This document shows, one piece after another, positions 42,884 through 51,592 of a DNA stretch of 64,000 nt; positions within the stretch are counted from its first letter, which is position 1, and each line of letters starts with the position of its first letter. The stretch spans positions 62,001-126,000 of the forward strand of contig JAFIGU010000040.1 in assembly GCA_017849555.1 (NCBI GenBank). The letters run 5' to 3'. Below the pieces are notes generated by a model. That model was not told the DNA's origin, did no database searches, and was given only the letters and a program-made list of their open reading frames with translations. This DNA is from Sphingomonas sp. Its GTDB lineage: Bacteria > Pseudomonadota > Alphaproteobacteria > Sphingomonadales > Sphingomonadaceae. The translations under genes and the position numbers were made by a program.

Positions 42884-44476
42884 TCAGCGGGTGATACTGT
42901 CGTAGAAGGCGTCGATATCCTGCCGCAGCCGCGCCGCCGACCCGGGCTCGATGTAGATCATGTGCCCCGAGGGATAATATTTATAGGTGATATTGGCCTT
43001 GAGGGCGGGATCGAGCTCCATATGCTCAAGATCGTAATCGGCGCCCGCGAAGGGCGTCGCGATATCGTAATAGCCGTTGAGCGACAGCAATTTCATCTTC
43101 GGATTCTGCCGCATCGCCTGGCTGAGATCGACCGAGGTGTTGGCGGCGAACTGGCGGCCGTTGCCCGGCGCGCGATGTTTCCAATCCCAGGCCGGTCCGA
43201 TACTCGAATAGAAATTCGGGCGATAGGAAAGCTTGGTCTGATAACCGAGATCGTTGAACAGATAATTGTTGATCGCGGCGATGAACGCGCCGGAGATCGC
43301 CTCGTTGGCGGCGTCGAATTCGGGGCTGTCGCCGCCCGCGTCGACATCGATCCCGTCGAAGCGGCTGTCGAGCCGGCCGACGGTGCGCCGCTGATCGCGC
43401 AGCAATTCCTTGCGGAAGCGATCGGGGCCGGGGCGCAAATTGGTGCGCAGCAGGAAATCGGGCGAGACGCCGAGCAGCGCGCTCGCCTGCTGCGCCATCT
43501 GCGTGCGTTCCTCGGGGGTCAGCCGGTCGCCCTTGGAGAGCGCGGCGGCATAAGGGCCGGTCGCAAAGGCCTGCGCCTGCGTGGCGAAGGCATCGAGATC
43601 GGCGGGCTTGTTGGCGACGCGGTTATGATACCAGGCGGTCGCCGCGAAGGTCGGGAAGGCATTGACGTGCATCTGATCGACCGAGGGATCGAACAGCAAC
43701 GGGATGTTGAGCACGGTCGACATGATCGTCGCGCCGGCAAGCTGGACGCCACGCTGCTGGAGCACATAGGCCAGCCCGCCGGTGCGCGTCGTGCCATAGC
43801 TTTCGCCGAGCAGGAATTTGGGCGAGGCCCAGCGGTTGTTGATCGTCAGATAGCGCTGGATGCCGCGCGCAAAGGCATCGAGATCGCCGTCGACGCTCCA
43901 GAAATCCTTGCCGGTCGCCTTGCCGAGCGGCCGTGACAGCCCGGTGCCGATCGCGTCGAGGAAGACGATATCGGTGCGATCGAGGATCGTATCCGGATTG
44001 GCGACGAGCCGCCCCGGCTCGCCGTGCAGCGCATCGAGCCCTGGCACGTCGACCTTGAGCGGACCATAGCTGCCCATGTGCAGCCACATCGACGACGAGC
44101 CGGGGCCGCCGTTGTACATGAAGGTGATCGGCCGCGCCTTGCCGCTCCTCGACGCATCGGCGACATAAGCGGTGTAGAACATCGAGGCGATCGGCTCGCC
44201 CTCGTCGTTGCGGATCGTGAGCGTACCGGGCGTGACGGTATAGCCGAGCGTCGCACCGTGGAACGGGATCGAGCGGTGGCGCGACACCGAATATTCGATC
44301 GCGCTGGCCTGCGCGGTATCGGCCTTGTCGGAAGCACGCGCCGCGTCGTCGGGCGCATTGCCGGGCTCGTCGGCATGCTTGGCCGGCTGCGGCCGGGGCG
44401 CCTTGTCGGCGGCATAAGTGGGCAGCGCGATCGCCATCGCGAGTGCGGAGGCGAGCAAAGGTGCGGCAAGGCGCAT
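42884..44476 (-). CDS. S10 serine carboxypeptidase
   Basis: A 530-residue secreted peptidase of family S10, removing C-terminal residues at acid pH. The signal peptide ends TYAAD (about 22). NGGPGSSSMWLHMGSYGP is the family's oxyanion and substrate-binding segment, GESYGTTR carries the nucleophilic Ser, NGYYDIATPFAGAD the Asp region and YPSGHMIYIEPGS the His. S10 enzymes are plant/fungal in textbooks but frequent in sphingomonads and xanthomonads. Transcribed with the NTF2-like gene downstream. Confidence 0.88.
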   Translation of the reverse strand: MRLAAPLLASALAMAIALPTYAADKAPRPQPAKHADEPGNAPDDAARASDKADTAQASAIEYSVSRHRSIPFHGATLGYTVTPGTLTIRNDEGEPIASMFYTAYVADASRSGKARPITFMYNGGPGSSSMWLHMGSYGPLKVDVPGLDALHGEPGRLVANPDTILDRTDIVFLDAIGTGLSRPLGKATGKDFWSVDGDLDAFARGIQRYLTINNRWASPKFLLGESYGTTRTGGLAYVLQQRGVQLAGATIMSTVLNIPLLFDPSVDQMHVNAFPTFAATAWYHNRVANKPADLDAFATQAQAFATGPYAAALSKGDRLTPEERTQMAQQASALLGVSPDFLLRTNLRPGPDRFRKELLRDQRRTVGRLDSRFDGIDVDAGGDSPEFDAANEAISGAFIAAINNYLFNDLGYQTKLSYRPNFYSSIGPAWDWKHRAPGNGRQFAANTSVDLSQAMRQNPKMKLLSLNGYYDIATPFAGADYDLEHMELDPALKANITYKYYPSGHMIYIEPGSAARLRQDIDAFYDSITR

Positions 44477-44542
44477 GTTACTGAATCCCCTTTCGTTATG
44501 CGCGAGGGGCTAACCGATCGTATACGGTCGTAGCAACCCCGC

Positions 44543-45937
44543 TCAGGGCTTGTCCGCACCACCCATTGCCGCCGCGCGACGATAATCGCCCTCGACCTGT
44601 GCGAGCATCGCGCCGAGGTCCGCCTGCGAATACCAATGGCCGCCCGCCATGACGCCCGCCGGATGACGCAGCACGCCGAGATCGTCGAGCGGGTTGCGGT
44701 CGGTCAGCACCAGATCCGCGCGATATCCCGCCTTCACCTCGCCGAACTTCTTCGGCTCGTGGAGCGTCGCCTGAATATAGTCGCCCGGCGTGCGGGTGGC
44801 GGCGGACAAGGCCTGGAAGCGCGTCAGCCCCGCCGCCTGCAGCCGATCGAGATCGTCGTGGAGCGAAAATCCCGGATAAATCCCGGGAATGGTCGGCGCA
44901 TCAGTGCCGGCCAATAGCGGAATACCGGCGTCGCTCAGTCCCTTGGCAAGGCGCGCCTCGAATGTTGCGCGCGGATCGAGGCTGCCCTTTTTGCTGATAT
45001 AATCTTCGCGCATCCAATCGAGCCGCCACTCGTAGGGCACGAACTTCGCCTCGGGCCGGGTGTAATAAGCGGCGGCAACCGCAGGGCGCCCCCATTGCGC
45101 CGCGATGGTTTCGAAGGTGAACAGATCGGCGACGACGAACGCGCGATTTGCCTTCAGCGTCTGCGCAGCGGTGGCGATGACGCTGTCCGGCGGCGCGGCG
45201 AGCGGGTCCTGATCGGGCGGGGTGAACAGCGCGTACATCAGCTCCTCGAGATGCGCGACGAGGACATCGTGCGACTGGAGCTGCTGCGCGAGCGTGACCG
45301 CGCGCACATAATGGCCGGTCAGCCCGAGCCCCTCGCGCCGCGCCTCGTCGGCGACAGCGACAAAGGCGTCCGCGGAAAGATTGTTGTAGAGCTTGATGAA
45401 TTGATAGCCGTTGGTCTTGGCGAGCCGAACGGCCGCGCGCGCCTCGTCCGGCGTCTTGACGACGATCTGGCCGTATTCGGGCGTACCGTCGATCCGCAGC
45501 GCGAGATAGATGTGCGGCCCCGGCCGTTTCCCGCTGTTGAACAGCGGCACGCGCTGATCGACGAAGGTCGCGCTGGCGCCGCCGAGGTTGAGGATCGTCG
45601 TGACGCCGTTCGCGAGATAGACCTTCATGTCCTCGCGGCTCTCCGAATGGCTATGCATGTCGGCGAGGCCGGGGGACAGATATTTCCCCTGCGCATCGAT
45701 CACGCGCGCCTCGGCGGGAAGGTGCAGGTTCGGGCCGATCGCGGTGATCGCGTCTCCGGTCACGACGACGTCCTGATCACGCAGCACCTGTTCGCGATCC
45801 ATCGGGACGACGTTGACGTGACGGAAGGCCGTCACCGGCTCGCCGGACGCCACGCCGGGGAAAAGCACGGCCAATGCGAACCCCGCCAGCAACGCCGCCC
45901 GACCTTTGCGCGAGCGGTTCCTGTTCGACTGCATCAC
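44543..45937 (-). CDS. Secreted amidohydrolase family protein
   Basis: A 464-residue metal-dependent hydrolase of the imidazolonepropionase/Xaa-Pro-dipeptidase-like group. The hydrophobic signal (about 12-32) ends VASG. LADMHSHSE contains the HxH metal pair, FIKLYNN holds the bridging Lys position, LTGHYVRA and VAHLEEL supply the two His, and LLAGTDAPT the Asp. Related exported amidohydrolases cleave proline-containing dipeptides or cyclic amides. The first two codons are both ATG. Followed by the S10 gene 66 nt downstream. Confidence 0.82.
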   Translation of the reverse strand: MMQSNRNRSRKGRAALLAGFALAVLFPGVASGEPVTAFRHVNVVPMDREQVLRDQDVVVTGDAITAIGPNLHLPAEARVIDAQGKYLSPGLADMHSHSESREDMKVYLANGVTTILNLGGASATFVDQRVPLFNSGKRPGPHIYLALRIDGTPEYGQIVVKTPDEARAAVRLAKTNGYQFIKLYNNLSADAFVAVADEARREGLGLTGHYVRAVTLAQQLQSHDVLVAHLEELMYALFTPPDQDPLAAPPDSVIATAAQTLKANRAFVVADLFTFETIAAQWGRPAVAAAYYTRPEAKFVPYEWRLDWMREDYISKKGSLDPRATFEARLAKGLSDAGIPLLAGTDAPTIPGIYPGFSLHDDLDRLQAAGLTRFQALSAATRTPGDYIQATLHEPKKFGEVKAGYRADLVLTDRNPLDDLGVLRHPAGVMAGGHWYSQADLGAMLAQVEGDYRRAAAMGGADKP

Positions 45938-45961
45938 GCTTCTTCCTTATCTATCTTCGAC

Positions 45962-46606
45962 TTATGAGGCGGATCGTTGCCGCGCGGCTTTTACCACCGT
46001 CCGCAGATTTTCCTCGCTCAATGCGCCGGGGAACAGATACGGGCCGATCACCAGCCCGGGGGTGCCGGTGAGGCCGATGATCCGCGCGAACTGATCGGTG
46101 CGGGCGAGCGCGCCGTCGATCTTGGACTTGTGCGTCGTCAGATCGGCCTGCAGCCGCTGCCAGTCGACCCCCGCCGCCTGCGCCGCGACGCGGATGCTTT
46201 CGGAAGTGATGCGGCCGCTGGTCTTCATCAGCGCATCGTTGAACGCGGCATATTTGCCCTGATAGCGCGAGGCCATCGCCGCGCGCGCCGCCTCCTCCGA
46301 CGCCGGGCCGAACACCGGCCAGTCGCGATAGACGATGCGGACCTTCTTGTCGTCGCGCAGCAGCCCGGTCAGCGCCGGGTGGAGCTTGCGGCAATAGGGG
46401 CATTGATAGTCCGAGAAGACGACGATCGTCAGGTCATAACCGGCCGGCGCGACGCTCGGCAGATCGGGATCGTTCTGTAACGCCTCGCGCAGTCGCGCGC
46501 GTGCTTCCTCGGTCGCGGCGGCGTTCGGCTCGGGCGCCGCCGACACGCCGCTCAATGCGACGACCCCTGCCAAGGTGATCAGGGCTCCACGCGCGCGCTT
46601 CTTCAT
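45962..46606 (-). CDS. DsbA-family thioredoxin-fold protein
   Basis: A 214-residue periplasmic thiol oxidoreductase. The signal peptide ends SAA at about 24; the active site is C69-P-Y-C72 in FSDYQCPYCRKLHPAL; the cis-Pro loop reads GTPGLVIG. The CPYC dipeptide and insert resemble DsbG/ScsC or BdbD-type disulfide enzymes. It is upstream of, and on the same strand as, the amidohydrolase and S10 genes, and could help their folding. Its stop is 24 nt before the amidohydrolase start. Confidence 0.85.
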   Translation of the reverse strand: MKKRARGALITLAGVVALSGVSAAPEPNAAATEEARARLREALQNDPDLPSVAPAGYDLTIVVFSDYQCPYCRKLHPALTGLLRDDKKVRIVYRDWPVFGPASEEAARAAMASRYQGKYAAFNDALMKTSGRITSESIRVAAQAAGVDWQRLQADLTTHKSKIDGALARTDQFARIIGLTGTPGLVIGPYLFPGALSEENLRTVVKAARQRSAS

Positions 46607-46758
46607 TGCTTCCTTCTTTCGACATCGTGGATCGGATGCGGCCGGCTACCGGATCGCCGCGCCTTCGTACAGGCGCCGTCGATGCGCCGGGGTGGATCGC
46701 TCTTTACGCACGACGCCTTAATACGCTGACATTAAAGAGCTTTGTTCGCGTCACACAA

Positions 46759-49380
46759 TCAATCGATCGCGAAATCGAGCGTGAACACCGCCCCGCCCTC
46801 CTCGCCGTCGCGCGCGCCGATCCGCACGTTCATCACCTCCGAAAAGCTGCGGGCGATCGCGAGCCCGAGCCCGCTCCCGCCGCGACTATCCGATCCGGTG
46901 CCGCGCGCGAACGCCTCGAACAGCGCCTCCGCGCCGCCCGGCGGCAGCCCCGGCCCCTGATCGGCGATCGACAGCCGCACGCCGTGTGGCAGGCGCTCGC
47001 CGGCGATCGTCACCTTGCCCGCGCCGTGGGTCGCGGCATTGGTCAGCAGGTTGAGCAGGATATGATGCAGCAGCCGCGGATCGGCCGGCACCAGCGGCAG
47101 ATCGGGGGGCACGCGGAAATCGAGCCGCGCGTCGGGCAACAGATCGCGCACGTCGTGTACTGCGCCCGCCACCGCATCGGTCAGGTCGACCGGCTCGATC
47201 GCCGCCGCCAGCGTGCCGCTGTCGATCCGCACCATCTCGATCAGATTGGCGAGAAAGCGCCTGAGCCGCGCCAGCTCGCCGCGCGCGATCCCCAGCGCGG
47301 GCTCGTCGGGGTGATTGACCGCGATCGCATCGAGCGCGCCGCCCACCGCCGTCAGCGGGGTGCGCAGATCATGCCCGATCGACGAGAGCAAGGCCGATCG
47401 CAGCCGATCGCGCTCCTCGATCACCCGCACCTCGCGAAGCTGATCCTCCAGCCGCAGCCGCTCGTGCGCCAGCGCCGCCTGCCCGAGCAGGGTGGAGAGC
47501 AGCGTCGCGCGCGTCGCCTGCACCGGCGCCCCGCCGTCGCTTCGCGCCAGCGCGACCACGGCGAGCGTTCCCAGCGTGGTGCGCAGGGGATGAAACTGCC
47601 AGTCCGCCGCGTTGAGCGTGCCCGTATCGCGCCCCGTCACCTCGCCGCGGCTCCACGCCCATTCGGCCGCGGCGCGATCGACCGGACTCAGCTCGGCCAT
47701 ATCGGGCGGATAGGCCGAAACGATCGCGAGCTGCCCGTCGCGCTGGGCGAGCAGCAGCACCGACACGTCGAGCGCCCGCGCCAGCTCGGTGCACACCGTG
47801 TCGCCGGTCGATTGCCAGTCCGACGCGCGGGCGAGCGCCTGGCCGAACGCCGCCACCGCGGCATTCTCGATCGCGCTCCGCGCCCCGATCGAGGCGCGCG
47901 TGCGCAGCCGATCGGCGAGGCTGGCGACGAACACCGCAATGCCGAGCAGCACGATCACCGTCAGCACGCTCTGCGGATCGGCGATCGTGAAGGTGTAGAT
48001 CGGCGGCAGGAAGAAGAAATTATACGCAAGCCCGGCGATCACCCCGGTGGCGATCCCCGGCAAGCGGCCGAACATCACCGAGATCAGGATGACCGGGAGC
48101 AGATAGATGAGATCGATCCCGCCCGCGCCGATCACCGGCTCGACCAATGTCGCCAGCCCGGTGGTGACCGCGACCGCGGCGATCCCGGCCCCCATCCCAC
48201 GCCAGTCGACGCGCCGCCGCACCCGCGCCGCGCCGCGCGACGGGGTGGCATCCTCCGACGGGATAACGTGGACCGCCAGCCCCTCGCTGACGCGGAGCAG
48301 CCGTTCGACCACCGAGCCGTGCCGCAACTCAAACCACCAGCTGCGGCGCGAGCGGCCGAGCACAAGCTGGGTCGCGCGCATCCCGGCGATATGCGTCGTC
48401 AGCCCCTCGATCACCGTTTCCGCGGGAACGCTGGCAATCGTCGCGCCGAGACTGGCGGCGAGCTGGAGCGAATCCGCCACGCGCCGCCGCTCGTCCGCGC
48501 CCAAAGCGGCGGCGCGCGGGGTTTCGATGAATACCGCCTGCCACGGCGCGCGCAACGCATCCGACAGCCGCTTGCCGGCACGGACCAGCGCGTCGCTGCC
48601 GGGCAATTCGCTCACGGCCACCAGCACGCGCTCGCCCCCGGCATAGGTGCCGGCGACGGCATGCGCGTCGAGGAAATCGACCAGGCTGCGATCGACATTC
48701 TGCGCGGCGCGGCGCAGCGCCATCTCGCGCAGCGCGGAGAGATTTTCCTTGGAGAAGAAATGCCCCAGCGCGCGCGTCGCCTCGGCCGGGACATAGACCT
48801 TGCCCTGCTGGAGCCGCTCGATCAGCTCGTCGGGGGGCAGATCGACCACCTCGATCTCGGCGCCCTCCAGCACGTGATCGGGCACCGTCTCGCGCACGCG
48901 GACGCGGGTGAAGCTCGCGACGACATCGTTGAGGCTCTCGACATGCTGGATGTTGAGCGTGCTGAGCACGTCGATCCCCGCCGCGAGCAGTTCCTCGACG
49001 TCCTGCCAGCGCTTGGCATGCCGGCATCCTTCCGCGTTGGTGTGCGCCAGTTCGTCGACCAGCGCGAGCTGCGGCGCGCGCGCCAGCACCGCGTCGAGGT
49101 CCATTTCCTCGAGCCTGTGCCCGTGATGATCGATCTGCCGGCGCGGGATCGTCGGCAATGGCGCGGCGAGCCGTTCGGTATCCTGTCGGCCGTGCGTCTC
49201 GACCACCGCGATGACGACATCGACCCCTGCCGCCAGCCGCTCGGCACCCTCGCGCAACATCTCGAACGTCTTGCCGACCCCGGGCGCCGCGCCGAGGAAG
49301 ATCTTGAGCCGCCCCCGGCCCTCGCGCGCCGCGGCGCGGAGCAAGGCTTCGGGCGATGGGCGACGATCGGTCAAATGCAT
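46759..49380 (-). CDS. kdpD: Kdp sensor histidine kinase KdpD
   Basis: An 873-residue membrane sensor kinase. Residues 1 to about 230 are the KdpD domain with Walker A GAAPGVGKT at 30-38. A universal-stress-like domain spans about 245-370, four close membrane helices (DUF4118) about 395-490, a GAF domain about 510-630, then HisKA with SSIGHDLRTPL (phospho-His) and HATPase with NLLTNAATHG and SGLGLAIARSF. It senses low K+ and phosphorylates KdpE. Unusually it diverges from the kdp operon, while kdpE is at the other end. Full length. Confidence 0.93.
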   Translation of the reverse strand: MHLTDRRPSPEALLRAAAREGRGRLKIFLGAAPGVGKTFEMLREGAERLAAGVDVVIAVVETHGRQDTERLAAPLPTIPRRQIDHHGHRLEEMDLDAVLARAPQLALVDELAHTNAEGCRHAKRWQDVEELLAAGIDVLSTLNIQHVESLNDVVASFTRVRVRETVPDHVLEGAEIEVVDLPPDELIERLQQGKVYVPAEATRALGHFFSKENLSALREMALRRAAQNVDRSLVDFLDAHAVAGTYAGGERVLVAVSELPGSDALVRAGKRLSDALRAPWQAVFIETPRAAALGADERRRVADSLQLAASLGATIASVPAETVIEGLTTHIAGMRATQLVLGRSRRSWWFELRHGSVVERLLRVSEGLAVHVIPSEDATPSRGAARVRRRVDWRGMGAGIAAVAVTTGLATLVEPVIGAGGIDLIYLLPVILISVMFGRLPGIATGVIAGLAYNFFFLPPIYTFTIADPQSVLTVIVLLGIAVFVASLADRLRTRASIGARSAIENAAVAAFGQALARASDWQSTGDTVCTELARALDVSVLLLAQRDGQLAIVSAYPPDMAELSPVDRAAAEWAWSRGEVTGRDTGTLNAADWQFHPLRTTLGTLAVVALARSDGGAPVQATRATLLSTLLGQAALAHERLRLEDQLREVRVIEERDRLRSALLSSIGHDLRTPLTAVGGALDAIAVNHPDEPALGIARGELARLRRFLANLIEMVRIDSGTLAAAIEPVDLTDAVAGAVHDVRDLLPDARLDFRVPPDLPLVPADPRLLHHILLNLLTNAATHGAGKVTIAGERLPHGVRLSIADQGPGLPPGGAEALFEAFARGTGSDSRGGSGLGLAIARSFSEVMNVRIGARDGEEGGAVFTLDFAID

Positions 49381-49440
49381 CCTCCTGGGATATTCCTTAG
49401 AACATCGAACGGTAAATCCGGCTCACTTTCCTTTCCGCTC

Positions 49441-49496
49441 CGGCGAAGGCCGGGTCCAGTTACGGCCGGCCCGACGCTGGACCCCGGCCTTCGCCG
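49441..49496. repeat. Sphingomonad intergenic inverted repeat
   Basis: The left arm (49441-49459) and right arm (49477-49496) are complementary over 19 nt with one extra base, around a 17-nt centre. CGGCGAAGGCCGG and its complement make the core. A 15-nt part recurs at 39320-39334. Probably a dispersed repeat that folds into a strong hairpin and insulates kdpD from kdpF. Confidence 0.7.
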
Positions 49497-49590
49497 GGGT
49501 GGAGCTACGTCTTGAGCATTCGGGCGCTGCCTCCCAAATACGCACACGGCTATCCTAGCGGCATGTACCCCCGGCCGCGCTAGTAACTTT

Positions 49591-49634
49591 ACGCAATCCT
49601 TATGCGAAACCGACGCAATCCCCCGCGAAACCTT
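49591..49634 (+). promoter_or_regulatory. Tandem 22-bp repeat, candidate KdpE operator
   Basis: Two copies of ACGCAATCC, a 3-4 nt spacer (TTAT or CCC), then GCGAAACC begin at 49591 and 49613, exactly 22 nt apart, about two helical turns. Tandem direct repeats of this period are what OmpR/PhoB-type regulators such as KdpE bind. They lie 60 nt upstream of the first small ORF. Confidence 0.55.
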
Positions 49635-49694
49635 ATGCCCGCCCGCCCTAGCTGACACGCCGACGCCGCATCCCGCGGCCGGCGAGGCATATCG

Positions 49695-49778
49695 ATGTCC
49701 GACCTTCTCTGGCTTGGCCTGCTGGCCGTGCTGTTCGTGCTGACACTGGCGTTCGTTCGCCTGTGCGACGCGGCGTAA
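49695..49778 (+). CDS. 27-residue membrane microprotein ahead of kdpF
   Basis: Encodes MSDLLWLGLLAVLFVLTLAF and seven more residues ending CDAA: a single membrane helix followed by a short polar tail. GGCGAGG lies 8 nt upstream and the stop is 6 nt before the kdpF start, which makes it look like a real first gene of the operon. Too short for homology by eye; a KdpF-like small subunit or regulator of the Kdp complex is the natural guess. Confidence 0.6.
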   Translation: MSDLLWLGLLAVLFVLTLAFVRLCDAA

Positions 49779-49784
49779 CCCGCG

Positions 49785-49874
49785 ATGACCGTTCACCTGT
49801 GGCTCGCCGGCCTCACGGCGCTCGCCCTGCTCGCCTATCTGGTGGCCGTCCTCGTGCGGCCGGAGCGGTTCTGA
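49785..49874 (+). CDS. kdpF: K+-transporting ATPase small subunit KdpF
   Basis: Twenty-nine residues, one membrane helix ending [12 protein letters not shown]; the RPERF terminus is typical of KdpF. It stabilises the KdpABC complex and, in the known structures, contacts KdpA. The stop is 1 nt before the kdpA ATG. Confidence 0.82.
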   Translation: MTVHLWLAGLTALALLAYLVAVLVRPERF

Positions 49875-49875
49875 C

Positions 49876-51579
49876 ATGACGCTGGCTGGCTGGGCGCTGA
49901 TCGCCCTTTTCGTCGCCATTCTCGGCCTCACCGCCAAGCCGGTGGGGCTGTGGCTGTTCGCGCTCTATGAGGGACGCCGCACGCCGCTCCACGCATTGCT
50001 CGGGCCGGTCGAACGCGGTTTCTATCGCCTCGCCGGGGTCGATCCGGCGAAGGAGCAGAGCTGGCGCCGCTACGCGCTGCACATGCTGCTGTTCCAGCTC
50101 GCGACCGCGCTGCTCACCTATTTCCTGCTGCGCGCGCAAGGCATGCTGCCGCTCAACCAGCGCGGCCTGCCCGGCCTCGGCGCGGACGGGGCGATGAACG
50201 TCGCTATCTCGTTCGTCACCAACACCAACTGGCAATGGTATACCGGCGAAAGCACGCTTTCGAACCTCAGCCAGATGCTCGCGCTGGCGATCCACAATTT
50301 CCTCTCCGCCGCGACCGGGATCGCGATCGCCTTCGCGCTGTTCCGCGGCTTCGCGCGGCGCGAGAGCGCGACGGTCGGCAATTTCTGGGCCGATATGACG
50401 CGGGTGACGCTCTACCTGCTCGTGCCGATCTGCGTCGTCTATGCGCTCTATCTGGTCGCCGCCGGGGTGCCGCAGACCTTCGTTGCCTCGATCGACGCGC
50501 ATACGCTGGAGGGCGCCAAACAGACGCTCGCGCTCGGCCCGGTCGCCAGCCAGGAAGCGATCAAGATGCTCGGCACCAACGGCGGCGGCTTCTTCAACGC
50601 CAATTCGGCGCATCCGTTCGAAAATCCGACCGCGATGACCAATCTGGTCCAGATGCTGTCGATCTTCCTGATCGGCGTCGGGCTTACCTACACCTTCGGC
50701 AAGGCGGTGGGCGACACGCGGCAGGGTTGGGCGATCCTGGCGGCGATGACGATCCTGTTCCTCGCCGGGGCGGCGGTCGCCTATGCGATGGAGGTCCACC
50801 CCACCCCGCTGATGCACCAGCTCGGCCTCGCCGGGGGGAATATGGAGGGCAAGGAGGTCCGCTTCGGGATCATCGGCTCGGCGCTGTTCTCGGTGGTGGC
50901 CACCGCCGCGTCGTGCGGCGCGGTCAATGCGATGCACGACAGCTTCACCGCGCTCGGCGGGCTCATCCCGATGTTCAACATGGAATTGGGCGAGGTCGTC
51001 GTCGGCGGGGTCGGCGCGGGGATCTACGGCTTCCTGCTGTTCGCGATCCTCGCGGTGTTCGTCGCCGGGCTGATGGTCGGGCGCACCCCCGAATATGTCG
51101 GCAAGAAGATCGAGGCGCGCGAGGTGAAGCTCGCGGTGCTGGCGATCGCCGTCCTCCCGCTGATGATCCTCGGCGGCAGCGCGATCGCCACGGTGACGCA
51201 GGCGGGGCTCGCCGGGCCGCTCAACAAGGGGCCGCACGGCTTTTCGGAGATCCTCTACGCCTTCTCCTCCGCCACCGCGAACAACGGCTCGGCCTTCGCC
51301 GGGCTCACCGCGGGGACGCCGTTCTACAATGCCTTGCTCGGCATCGCGATGTGGATCGGTCGTTTCTTCATCATCGTCCCCGTGCTGGCGATCGCTGGCA
51401 GCCTCGCGGCGAAGAAGCACACGCCGGCCGGCGCGGGCTCCTTCCCCACCACCGGCGGACTGTGGGTCGGGCTGCTCGTCGGGATCATCCTGATCATCGG
51501 CGGGCTCACCTTCCTCCCCGGCCTGGCGCTCGGCCCGATCGCCGATCACCTCACCGCCGCCGCCGGCCAGCTCTTCTGA
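49876..51579 (+). CDS. kdpA: K+-transporting ATPase channel-like subunit KdpA
   Basis: A 567-residue inner-membrane protein of the SKT superfamily that provides the K+ selectivity filter. Four pseudo-repeats hold filter loops, such as [37 protein letters not shown] and [12 protein letters not shown]. Ten membrane segments, family-standard length. ATG at 49876, 1 nt after the kdpF stop. High-affinity K+ uptake when external K+ is low; induced through KdpD/KdpE. Confidence 0.95.
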   Translation: MTLAGWALIALFVAILGLTAKPVGLWLFALYEGRRTPLHALLGPVERGFYRLAGVDPAKEQSWRRYALHMLLFQLATALLTYFLLRAQGMLPLNQRGLPGLGADGAMNVAISFVTNTNWQWYTGESTLSNLSQMLALAIHNFLSAATGIAIAFALFRGFARRESATVGNFWADMTRVTLYLLVPICVVYALYLVAAGVPQTFVASIDAHTLEGAKQTLALGPVASQEAIKMLGTNGGGFFNANSAHPFENPTAMTNLVQMLSIFLIGVGLTYTFGKAVGDTRQGWAILAAMTILFLAGAAVAYAMEVHPTPLMHQLGLAGGNMEGKEVRFGIIGSALFSVVATAASCGAVNAMHDSFTALGGLIPMFNMELGEVVVGGVGAGIYGFLLFAILAVFVAGLMVGRTPEYVGKKIEAREVKLAVLAIAVLPLMILGGSAIATVTQAGLAGPLNKGPHGFSEILYAFSSATANNGSAFAGLTAGTPFYNALLGIAMWIGRFFIIVPVLAIAGSLAAKKHTPAGAGSFPTTGGLWVGLLVGIILIIGGLTFLPGLALGPIADHLTAAAGQLF

Positions 51580-51592
51580 AGGCTCACGCATC

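Larger units (their letters stand above)
49381..49694. promoter_or_regulatory. kdpD-kdpF divergent control region
   Basis: Three hundred and fourteen bases with no gene. From the kdpD side it holds a short AT-richer stretch, the long inverted repeat (49441-49496), then the tandem 22-bp repeat (49591-49634) and a GC-rich leader of about 60 nt before the first small ORF. I could not identify convincing -35/-10 hexamers on either strand. Confidence 0.7.

Noticed and set aside
46606..49515. 969-codon frame antisense to kdpD
   Set aside because: KdpD motifs are intact on the other strand; the antisense translation is Arg/Gln/His-rich with no domain.
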